A DNA stretch of 64,000 nt from Amorphoplanes friuliensis DSM 7358 (GTDB taxonomy: Bacteria > Actinomycetota > Actinomycetes > Mycobacteriales > Micromonosporaceae): assembly GCF_000494755.1 (NCBI RefSeq), contig NC_022657.1, positions 197,501-261,500 on the forward strand, read 5' to 3'. Numbering within the stretch: the stretch's first letter is position 1; each line of letters opens with the position of its first letter. Of this stretch, positions 54,639 to 61,592 are shown piece after piece. The notes under the pieces are model-generated. The model saw only the letters and a program-made list of their open reading frames with translations. It was not told where the DNA came from and searched no databases. Made by a program: the position numbers and the translations under genes.

Positions 54639-55324
54639 GCCCGCTGCTGACAGGCACCGGCCTGCACCGTTCGTACGGACCCACGCCGGCCCTGAGGGGC
54701 ATCGACGTCGAGATCGGCGAGGGGGAGATCGTCGCGGTCACCGGGCCGAGCGGCTGCGGCAAGTCGACCCTCCTGCACTGCCTGGCCGGGATCCTCAAGG
54801 TCGACAGTGGCGAGGTGCGCTACCGCGACCAGGACATCAGCCTGTGGACCGAGGCCGCGCGGTCACGGCTGCGGCGTACCGAATTCGGGGTGCTGTTCCA
54901 GTTCGGCCAGCTGGTGCCGGAGCTGACGGCAGCCGAGAACGTCGCCCTTCCGCTGCTTCTCGCCGGTTCGGGGCGGCGAGAGGCGCGGAAGGCCGCGACG
55001 ATGTGGCTCGGCCGGTTCGGCGTCGGTGACCTCGCCGACCAGGTGCCCGGCAAGATGTCCGGTGGCCAGCAGCAGCGCTGTGCGGTCGCCCGGGCGCTGG
55101 TGACCGAGCCCAAGGTGCTCTTCGCCGACGAGCCCACCGGCGCACTGGACGTGCTCACCGGCGAGCAGGTGCTGACCGAGATCGTGCACGTCACCCGCGA
55201 GCAGGGCACCTCCGTGGTGCTGGTGACCCACGAGCCGCAGATCGCCGCGTACGCGGACCGTGAGATCGCCCTGCGCGACGGCGCCCTCGACCCCAGCGGC
55301 CTCGGCCTCGGGATCGGCTCGTGA
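54635..55324 (+). CDS. ABC exporter ATP-binding subunit
   Basis: A 229-residue LolD/MacB-like ATPase: Walker A GPSGCGKST, signature MSGGQQQRCAVARALV, Walker B VLFADEPTGALD, switch His in LVTHE. It overlaps PadR as ATGA and the permease as GTGA. It powers the following FtsX-type permease. Confidence 0.95.
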   Translation: MSPLLTGTGLHRSYGPTPALRGIDVEIGEGEIVAVTGPSGCGKSTLLHCLAGILKVDSGEVRYRDQDISLWTEAARSRLRRTEFGVLFQFGQLVPELTAAENVALPLLLAGSGRREARKAATMWLGRFGVGDLADQVPGKMSGGQQQRCAVARALVTEPKVLFADEPTGALDVLTGEQVLTEIVHVTREQGTSVVLVTHEPQIAAYADREIALRDGALDPSGLGLGIGS

Positions 55325-56841
55325 AACCGTCGACGCTGGGCCGGCTGGCGGTCGCCGGCGGTCGCACCGACGTGCTCCGCATGAGCCTGACCGCGGGCAG
55401 TTCCGTCCTGGCCGCCGTGGTGCTGCTCGCGGCGGCGACGGTGGTCGCGGTGCCGGAGCTGGGCACGTCCGACCAGGGCTCCGAGGCCTGGAACGACTAC
55501 GCCAGCCCACTCATCGCCGAGCCGGGTCTGCGGCCCGGCGTGGTGATCACCCTGCTCCTGCTGGCCGTGCCGGTGCTGTTCCTGGCCGGTCAGAGCATCC
55601 GGTTCGGCAGCCCCGCCCGCGACCGCCGGCTCGCGGCCATGCGGCTGGCCGGTGCCACCCCCGGACAGGCCGTCCTCATCGCCGCCACGGAAACTGCTGT
55701 TGCTTCGCTGCTCGGATCGATCGTGGGCACCGCCGTGTTTCTGGTGCTGCAGCAATCGCTGAACGCGCGCAACGGCGACGGGCTTCTCTACCTGCCGTCC
55801 GACCAGTTGCCCTCGGTGGTCTCGTTCCTGCTGGTCCTGCTGCTGGTGCCGGTGCTCGCCGGGCTGATCGGTGCGTTCCTGCTGCGGCGGGTCATCATCA
55901 CCCCGCTCGGGGTGGTCCGGCGTACGAGGTCGAAGGCGCCGCGGCTCTGGCCCGGCGTCCTGATCCTCGTCGGTATCTTTGCGCCGATCGTCATCCGGCC
56001 GCTCGGCGAATGGCTGGGGCACACCAGTGGCGGGATCGGCGGTCGTCTGGTGGTCCTGGTCGGCTTTGCCGTGGTGCTGCTGGCCGTCGCGGGTGTTGTC
56101 ATCGGCACGGGCTGGATCAGCTACACCGCGGGGCGACTGCTGCACCGCTTCGGTCGCCGACCGGCAGCCCTGCTGGCCGGCCGCCGGCTGATGGCCGATC
56201 CGTGGAACGGCAGCCGCACCATGTCGGCCCTGCTCGCCGCGCTGGTGGTCGGTGGGGGTGTGGTCGGCTACCGCATCTACATGACCACCCAATTCGCCGC
56301 GAACGACGCCGCGAACCGGCTGAACGGCACCGAGGACGGGTACGGCGACGGCACCGACTTCTACCTGAACTCCGTGGACCTGATCCGGATCGCGGTCTTC
56401 GCCGGCATCGTGGTGGCGGCCGCCGGCATCATGGTGGCGGTCGCCGAGGGCATCGTGTCGCGCCGTCGCACCAACGCGTCACTGGTGGCCGCGGGTGTGC
56501 CGCGCAAGGTCCTGGGCGAATCACTCGCCTGGCAGACGTTCGCGCCGCTGGTGCCGGCCGTGCTCGTCGCCCTCACCGTCGGGATCAGCCTGCTCAGGGG
56601 CATCGCGACCGAAGCCTCGGCGGGCGGGGGCACGACCTGCGACGGCACTCAGGCGCAGTGCGCCGACCCGGATTCACCGCTGTGGAAGACCTACCGGGAA
56701 GTGACGCTGCAGGTGCCCGTACCGTTCGGTGATCTTGCAGTGCTCGGCGGCGGCGCCCTCGTGCTCATGCTGCTCGCGGTCGGGGTGGGTCTGATCTTCC
56801 TGCGCCGGAGCACCGAGCTCGACGAGCTCCGGATCGTCTAG
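55321..56841 (+). CDS. FtsX-type ABC exporter permease
   Basis: A 506-residue permease with about eight membrane helices arranged as two FtsX-like halves: residues about 20-225 and about 250-500. Coupling segments RDRRLAAMRLAGATPGQ and RRRTNASLVAAGVPRKVLGE follow the first and second sets. An extracytoplasmic loop with two Cys (TTCDGTQAQCADP) sits before the last helix. The substrate is not evident. GTG start at 55321. Confidence 0.94.
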   Translation: MKPSTLGRLAVAGGRTDVLRMSLTAGSSVLAAVVLLAAATVVAVPELGTSDQGSEAWNDYASPLIAEPGLRPGVVITLLLLAVPVLFLAGQSIRFGSPARDRRLAAMRLAGATPGQAVLIAATETAVASLLGSIVGTAVFLVLQQSLNARNGDGLLYLPSDQLPSVVSFLLVLLLVPVLAGLIGAFLLRRVIITPLGVVRRTRSKAPRLWPGVLILVGIFAPIVIRPLGEWLGHTSGGIGGRLVVLVGFAVVLLAVAGVVIGTGWISYTAGRLLHRFGRRPAALLAGRRLMADPWNGSRTMSALLAALVVGGGVVGYRIYMTTQFAANDAANRLNGTEDGYGDGTDFYLNSVDLIRIAVFAGIVVAAAGIMVAVAEGIVSRRRTNASLVAAGVPRKVLGESLAWQTFAPLVPAVLVALTVGISLLRGIATEASAGGGTTCDGTQAQCADPDSPLWKTYREVTLQVPVPFGDLAVLGGGALVLMLLAVGVGLIFLRRSTELDELRIV

Positions 56842-56849
56842 AAAGGCGT

Positions 56850-56875
56850 GTGGCCCGGCCATCCGGCCGGGCCAC
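56850..56875. terminator. Bidirectional terminator hairpin
   Basis: G-TGGCCCGGCC-ATCC-GGCCGGGCCA-C gives an 11-bp perfect stem with a 4-base loop, between the permease stop (56841) and the stop of the convergent oligopeptidase gene (56888). No U-tract on either side. Confidence 0.7.
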
Positions 56876-56887
56876 GACGTCTCTGTC

Positions 56888-58975
56888 TCAGGCGAGACCG
56901 ACCGTGCCCAGGATCCAGGCGGTCACGAACGCCTCCTCTTTCCAGGCGTCGTACCGGCCGCTCGGTCCGCCGTGCCCGGCGCCCATCTCGGTCTTGAGCA
57001 GGTACGACCCGTCGGGCGCCACCGCCCGCAGCCGCGCGACCCACTTGGCCGGCTCGTGGTAGAGCACCCGGGTGTCGTTCAGGCTGGTCACGGCCAGGAT
57101 CGCCGGATACTTCAGCTTCGCGACGTTCTCGTACGGGCTGTAGGACTTCATGTACGCGTACACGTCGGCGTTCTCGAGCGGGTTGCCCCACTCCTCCCAC
57201 TCGGTGACCGTCAACGGCAGCGACGGGTCCAGGATGGACGTCAGCGGGTCGACGAACGGCACCTGCGCGACGATGCCCGCGAAAGCCTCCGGGGCGATGT
57301 TGGCGATCGCGCCCATCAACAGGCCACCGGCCGAACCACCCCGGGCGACCAGACGGTCCGCGGACGTCCACGACGACGCGACCAGCGCCTCGGCGGCCGC
57401 CACGAAGTCCGTGAACGTGTTCTTCTTCGCGAGCATCTTGCCCTCTTCGTACCAGCGCCGGCCCATCTCGCCACCGCCGCGCACGTGCGCGATGGCGTAG
57501 ACGACGCCGCGGTCCAGCAGCGACAGGCGGGCGATGGAGAAGTACGGGTCCATGCTGATCTCGTACGAGCCGTAGCCGTACAGGAGCAGGGGTGCCGTGC
57601 CGTCGCGGGTGACGCCCTTGCGGGCGACGACCGAGATCGGCACCTTGGTGCCGTCGGCCGCGTTGGCCCACTCGCGGAACTGCTCGTAGTCGTCCGGGTT
57701 GAACTCGCCGAGCACCGGCTTCTGCTTGCGCAGCACCATCGCCCGCGTGATCAGGTCCACGTCGTACACCGAATCCGGCGTGATCATCGAGGTGTAGCTG
57801 ATGCGGACGACGTTGGTGTCGTACTCCGGGTTGCCGGCCAGCCCGACGCTGTAGATCGGCTCCGGGAACTCCATGTCGTAGCTGTCCGTGCTGCCGTCGG
57901 CCATCACGCGCAGCCCGGTCAGCCCGTCCCGCCGCTGCGAGATGACGATGTGCCGCTGGAACGCGTCGACCGACTCGAGCCGCGTGCCGGGCTGGTGCGG
58001 GATCAGCTCCACCCACTCGCCCGGGTTGTCCACGGACGTCCACGCGACCGCAAAATCCTCGGCGTTCTCGTTGTGCAGGATCAGGAAGCGGTGCCCGTGG
58101 TGCTCGATCGAATATTCGACACCCTGCACGCGCTCACGGATCAGCGCCGGCTCGGCCGTCGGCGCCGAAGCGTCGATGACCCGGACCTCGCTGGTCACCT
58201 TGCTGTTGGCGTCGATGATGATGAACTTCTCGCTGCGGCTGAGCTCCACACCGACCCAGAAGCGCTCGTCCGCCTCCTCGAAGATCACCACGTCGTCGCT
58301 CGCCGGCTGCCCGACGATGTGCCGCCACACCTTGTTGGGGCGCCAGGCGTCGTCGACCGTGATGTAGAACAGCGTGGAGCCGTCGGCCGACCAGGCGCTG
58401 CCGTAGAACGTGTCCGGGACCTCGTCGGCCAGCACCTCACCCGTACGCAGGTCCTTGACCTTGAGGGTGAAGCGTTCGTCGCCGTCGAAATCCACGGAGT
58501 AGGCGAGCCGGTCGCCGTCCGGGGTGATGTCGAAGGTGCCCAGCGCGAAGAAGTTCTTGCCCTCGGCCAGTTCGTTGCCGTCCAGCAGCACCTCCTCGCC
58601 GGGCAGCGGGGCCCCGTCGCCCGTGGCGGGCGGGTCGGCCTCGTCCGGGGCGGCCGGCACGCGGCACTGGATGCCGTACTGCTTGCCCTCGACGGTCCGG
58701 GTGTAATACCAGTAGCCGCCCTTGCGGCTCGGCACCGACAGATCCGTCTCCTGGGTCCGGCCCTTGATCTCCTCGAAGACGGTGGACTGGAGGTCGCTCA
58801 GGTGCGCGGTCGCCGCCTTGGTCCAGGCGTTCTCCGCCTCCAGATAGGCGATCGTGTCCGGGTTTTCCTTCTCGGCGAGCCAGGCGAACTCGTCCGTGAC
58901 GGTGTCGCCGTGAAAGGTGCGCTCAGCGGGCACCTGACGAACCGCGGGCGGTGTCGTGGGCATGTCGGTGGTCAC
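56888..58975 (-). CDS. ptrB: Oligopeptidase B, prolyl-oligopeptidase family S9A
   Basis: A 695-residue serine peptidase. A seven-bladed beta-propeller (about 70-400) covers the catalytic domain (about 430-695). The nucleophile is in RGGSAGGLLMGAI, the acid Asp in VTSLNDTRVLYHEP and the His in MGAGHGGPSGR; LLYGYGSYEISMDPYFS is the domain hinge region. It cleaves short peptides after Lys or Arg in the cytoplasm. Length fits oligopeptidase B. GTG at 58975 or ATG at 58963 may be the start. Confidence 0.95.
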   Translation of the reverse strand: MTTDMPTTPPAVRQVPAERTFHGDTVTDEFAWLAEKENPDTIAYLEAENAWTKAATAHLSDLQSTVFEEIKGRTQETDLSVPSRKGGYWYYTRTVEGKQYGIQCRVPAAPDEADPPATGDGAPLPGEEVLLDGNELAEGKNFFALGTFDITPDGDRLAYSVDFDGDERFTLKVKDLRTGEVLADEVPDTFYGSAWSADGSTLFYITVDDAWRPNKVWRHIVGQPASDDVVIFEEADERFWVGVELSRSEKFIIIDANSKVTSEVRVIDASAPTAEPALIRERVQGVEYSIEHHGHRFLILHNENAEDFAVAWTSVDNPGEWVELIPHQPGTRLESVDAFQRHIVISQRRDGLTGLRVMADGSTDSYDMEFPEPIYSVGLAGNPEYDTNVVRISYTSMITPDSVYDVDLITRAMVLRKQKPVLGEFNPDDYEQFREWANAADGTKVPISVVARKGVTRDGTAPLLLYGYGSYEISMDPYFSIARLSLLDRGVVYAIAHVRGGGEMGRRWYEEGKMLAKKNTFTDFVAAAEALVASSWTSADRLVARGGSAGGLLMGAIANIAPEAFAGIVAQVPFVDPLTSILDPSLPLTVTEWEEWGNPLENADVYAYMKSYSPYENVAKLKYPAILAVTSLNDTRVLYHEPAKWVARLRAVAPDGSYLLKTEMGAGHGGPSGRYDAWKEEAFVTAWILGTVGLA

Positions 58976-59038
58976 GCTGAACCACGTTACCGGTCAGTCG
59001 CGGATCGTCGCCCGCACATGGGTCTCTCCCCGCGTCAT

Positions 59039-59054
59039 TCGAACATGTGTACGA
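59039..59054. promoter_or_regulatory. SOS-like box with one mismatch
   Basis: TCGAAC-ATGT-GTACGA differs from the actinobacterial LexA palindrome TCGAAC-N4-GTTCGA at one base. It lies in the 128-base region between the divergent ptrB and flavoprotein genes, 49 bases before the flavoprotein ATG, and its second arm overlaps the -10-like TACGAT (59050-59055). Functional status is uncertain. Confidence 0.45.
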
Positions 59055-59103
59055 TATGCCAGAGTGGACGATCTTCAGGGGTGTAACTGTGTGGGGGTAG
59101 CTG

Positions 59104-60276
59104 ATGGTGACTGCTCTACCCGGCCGCGAGCCCCTGCTTCGCGCGCTGATCGACATCTGCGGACCGGACTTCGCCCGGGAGGCCGGCGCGGCCGACATGG
59201 TCGCCGGACACCTGCCGAGCTTCGTCGCGGCCCCGGCCACGACGCACGCGGCCATGGACACCCTGCGCCTGGCCGCTGAACGTGGCCTCGCCGTGGTCCC
59301 CCGAGGATCCGGCTCCAAAATCGACTGGGGGGTGCCACCCCAGGGCATCGACATGGTCCTCGACACCCGGCGCCTCGACGGCATCTGGGACCACCGCCCG
59401 GAGGAGTCCACCGCCGAGATCGGCACCGGCACGACGATCCGCGCGGTGCAGGCCGCCCTGGCCCTGCGCGGCCAGCGGCTGGCGGTCGACCCGCCCTCGG
59501 CGGGAGCGACACTCGGCGGCATCCTCGCGGTCAACGAGTCCGGCCCGCTGCGCCACCGCTTCGGCAGCCCGGCGGCCCAGGTCGACAGCATCAGATATGT
59601 CGGCCGCGACGGCGTGGCCGGCGAATCCGACGGCGAGGAAGGCCGCCCCGGCATCGCGGAGGTCGACGGGGTCATCCTGTCGGCCAAGGTCCGGCTGCGT
59701 CCCCTGCCGGCGGCCCGCCGCTGGGTCACGGTCCCGGTGTCGACGCCGCTGCAGGTCCACAACCTGGTCGCGCAGATCCTGGCCCAGCGGGCCGAGCCCA
59801 GCGCGATCGAGGTCGACCTGCCGACGCCTGCCGGCCGGATGATCAGCCAGCCCCCGGGATCGGTCGCTGTGCTGCTGGAGGGCACCCCGGCCGACGCCAC
59901 CGAACGCGCCGAGCAGGTCGCCAAGTCGCTGGGCGACGCAGCCTCGGTCACCCCGACCGCGCCACGGTGGTGGGGGAGATACCCGTTCTCCCGCGGAGAC
60001 GTGGCGTTGCGGATCTCCGTGCCGATCGCCGATCTGCACTCAGCGGTCTATGCCCTGCGTGACGCGGCCGGGATGCCGGTGCCGGTGCGCGGCTCCGCGG
60101 GAAGCGGCACGGTGCACGCGGTGCTGCCCGGCACGCTGACACCGGACCGCGTCGAGGGCATCCTGGACGCGGTGCGCGGGGTGCTGCTGGCCCGCGGTGG
60201 CCGATGCGTGGTGATCACGGCACCGTCGCCGATCAGCACCAACATCGACATGGCCGGCCGCCGAGACCTCTTCTGA
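59104..60276 (+). CDS. GlcE-like FAD-binding flavoprotein lacking the usual FAD-loop segment
   Basis: A 390-residue protein of the FAD-binding PCMH family. The N-terminal subdomain is normal (VVPRGSGSKIDWG, GTGTTIRAVQAAL, PPSAGATLGGILAVNESGPLRHRFGS). In place of the usual block that ends GYDLxKLxxGSxGTLG, the sequence runs RDGVAGESDGEEGRPGIAEV and directly into ILSAKVRLRPLPAARR, so that segment is missing. The C-terminal half (GRDVALRISVPIADL) keeps the fold. It could be a paralogue with altered cofactor binding or an inactive subunit. ATG behind GGGGG; transcription may respond to the SOS-like box. Confidence 0.85.
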   Translation: MVTALPGREPLLRALIDICGPDFAREAGAADMVAGHLPSFVAAPATTHAAMDTLRLAAERGLAVVPRGSGSKIDWGVPPQGIDMVLDTRRLDGIWDHRPEESTAEIGTGTTIRAVQAALALRGQRLAVDPPSAGATLGGILAVNESGPLRHRFGSPAAQVDSIRYVGRDGVAGESDGEEGRPGIAEVDGVILSAKVRLRPLPAARRWVTVPVSTPLQVHNLVAQILAQRAEPSAIEVDLPTPAGRMISQPPGSVAVLLEGTPADATERAEQVAKSLGDAASVTPTAPRWWGRYPFSRGDVALRISVPIADLHSAVYALRDAAGMPVPVRGSAGSGTVHAVLPGTLTPDRVEGILDAVRGVLLARGGRCVVITAPSPISTNIDMAGRRDLF

Positions 60277-60334
60277 CCGCTGACGCCAGCTTCGGGGGCC
60301 GGCGGCGGCCTCCCGAGCCCGGTGGCGGCTTCTC

Positions 60335-60351
60335 GAGCCCGAGTCGGGCTC
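60335..60351. terminator. Terminator hairpin between convergent genes
   Basis: GAGCCCGA-G-TCGGGCTC is a perfect 8-1-8 palindrome between the flavoprotein stop (60276) and the convergent dihydrofolate-reductase-like stop (60364). It sits inside a wider inverted pair, CCGCTGAC at 60277-60284 and GTCAGCGG at 60363-60370. Short GC-rich direct repeats lie in the same gap. Confidence 0.55.
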
Positions 60352-60363
60352 TCTGGCCCGGTG

Positions 60364-60987
60364 TCAGCGGAGGGCGTGCTCGCGGGAGATGGCGTCGGCG
60401 GCCAGGTGGCGGCCGAGTTTGGCCAGGGAGCCGACCGCGTAACTGAGGTAGGCGAACTGGCCCATCTGCGCGACGTTCGTCAGGACCATCTGCTGCGAGG
60501 TCAGCCGCCGCGGCAGCAGCGGTGTGCCCGAGCCGAGCATCGCCGGCGCCACCGCCAGGATGATCTCGTCGAGCAGATCGGCGTCGGCGAACTCCCCGAC
60601 CAGGTCACCGCCGCCGGCGAGCCAGACGTTGCGGCCCTGGGCGGCGACCATCATGGCCTCGTGGACGCGTTTCACGTCGCCGCTGACCATGAAGACGTTG
60701 GCGTCCGGGACGACGGGCAGGTCCCGGTGGGTGAAGACCCAGCAGGGGACGTCGCCGTACATCTCGTGCCAGTTCTCCGGCTCGTCGATGACGTTGTCGT
60801 TCTTCAGCACCCACTCGTAGGTGGCGGCGCCCATGGCGAAGGCGCCGACGTTGGAGAAGAACGCACCGAACGGGTTGTCCGTGCCTTCGTCGACCTCGAA
60901 CAGCCAGTCGAGCGAATTGTCCAGATCGGCGGTGAAGCCGTCGACGCTGGTCGCCGTGTAGTACTGCGTCTTTGCCACGTCAAACAC
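60364..60987 (-). CDS. Dihydrofolate-reductase-like (RibD C-terminal) protein, copy 1
   Basis: A 207-residue protein of the RibD_C/DHFR-like family: KTQYYTATSVDGFTADLDNSLDWLFE at the start, GAFAMGAATYEWVLKN, PCWVFTHRDLPVVP, NVWLAGGGDLVGEFADADLL and PLLPRRLTSQQ near the end. The fold binds NADPH; substrate not established, as for most such proteins. It is a close paralogue of the gene directly upstream, from tandem duplication. GTG 60987 or GTG 60978 may be the start. Confidence 0.9.
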   Translation of the reverse strand: MFDVAKTQYYTATSVDGFTADLDNSLDWLFEVDEGTDNPFGAFFSNVGAFAMGAATYEWVLKNDNVIDEPENWHEMYGDVPCWVFTHRDLPVVPDANVFMVSGDVKRVHEAMMVAAQGRNVWLAGGGDLVGEFADADLLDEIILAVAPAMLGSGTPLLPRRLTSQQMVLTNVAQMGQFAYLSYAVGSLAKLGRHLAADAISREHALR

Positions 60988-61019
60988 GATGCCACGGCTT
61001 AGCGGTCAAAAAGGGTGAA

Positions 61020-61592
61020 TCACTCCACCCGGCCCACCGCATAGGTCAGATAGGCGAACTGCCCACGCTGCTCGACACCGGTGAGCGTCAGCCGCGCCGC
61101 CTCGAGGCGCCGGGGGAGCAGCGGCGCCCCGCCACCCAGGGTCACCGGCGCCACCCCGAGGATCAGCTCGTCGAGCAGCCCGGCATCGGCGAACGCCCCG
61201 GCGAGCTCACCCCCGCCGACCAGCCAGATGTTCTTGCCGGCGGCCCGCTCGGTCATGGCGGCGTGGACCTCTCGGACGTCGCCCTGGACGAAGGTGAGAT
61301 CGGCGCCCGGCACTCGCGGCAGGTCGCGGTGGGTGAAGACCCAGGCCGGGACGTCGCCGTAGTAGTCGGCCCACTTCACCGGCTCCTTGTCGAGCTGGTC
61401 GTGCTCCAGCACCCACTCGTAGGTGGTCGCTCCCATGGCGAACGCCCCCACCTCGGCGAAGAACGCGGTGAACGGGTTGCTGCCCGGATCGCTGTCGGCC
61501 TTGAACAGCCAGTCGAGCGAGTTGTCCTCGTCGGCGATGAATCCGTCAATGCTGGTCGCTGTGTAGAACTGCGTCTTCGGCACGACCCACAC
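61020..61592 (-). CDS. Dihydrofolate-reductase-like (RibD C-terminal) protein, copy 2
   Basis: A 190-residue paralogue of the following gene; shared blocks are SLDWLF, VGAFAMGA, TYEWVL, YGDVP, WVFTHRDLP and PLLPRRL. It lacks the extra C-terminal tail of copy 1. The start overlaps the 3' end of the flippase-glycosyltransferase gene by about 47 bases; the GTG codons at 61592 and 61583 are candidates. Copy 1 lies 32 bases downstream, probably on the same transcript. Confidence 0.88.
   Translation of the reverse strand: MWVVPKTQFYTATSIDGFIADEDNSLDWLFKADSDPGSNPFTAFFAEVGAFAMGATTYEWVLEHDQLDKEPVKWADYYGDVPAWVFTHRDLPRVPGADLTFVQGDVREVHAAMTERAAGKNIWLVGGGELAGAFADAGLLDELILGVAPVTLGGGAPLLPRRLEAARLTLTGVEQRGQFAYLTYAVGRVE

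Noticed and set aside
56972-59086. 704-codon frame on the plus strand
   Set aside because: Antisense to ptrB; composition is shadow-like and it has no domain.
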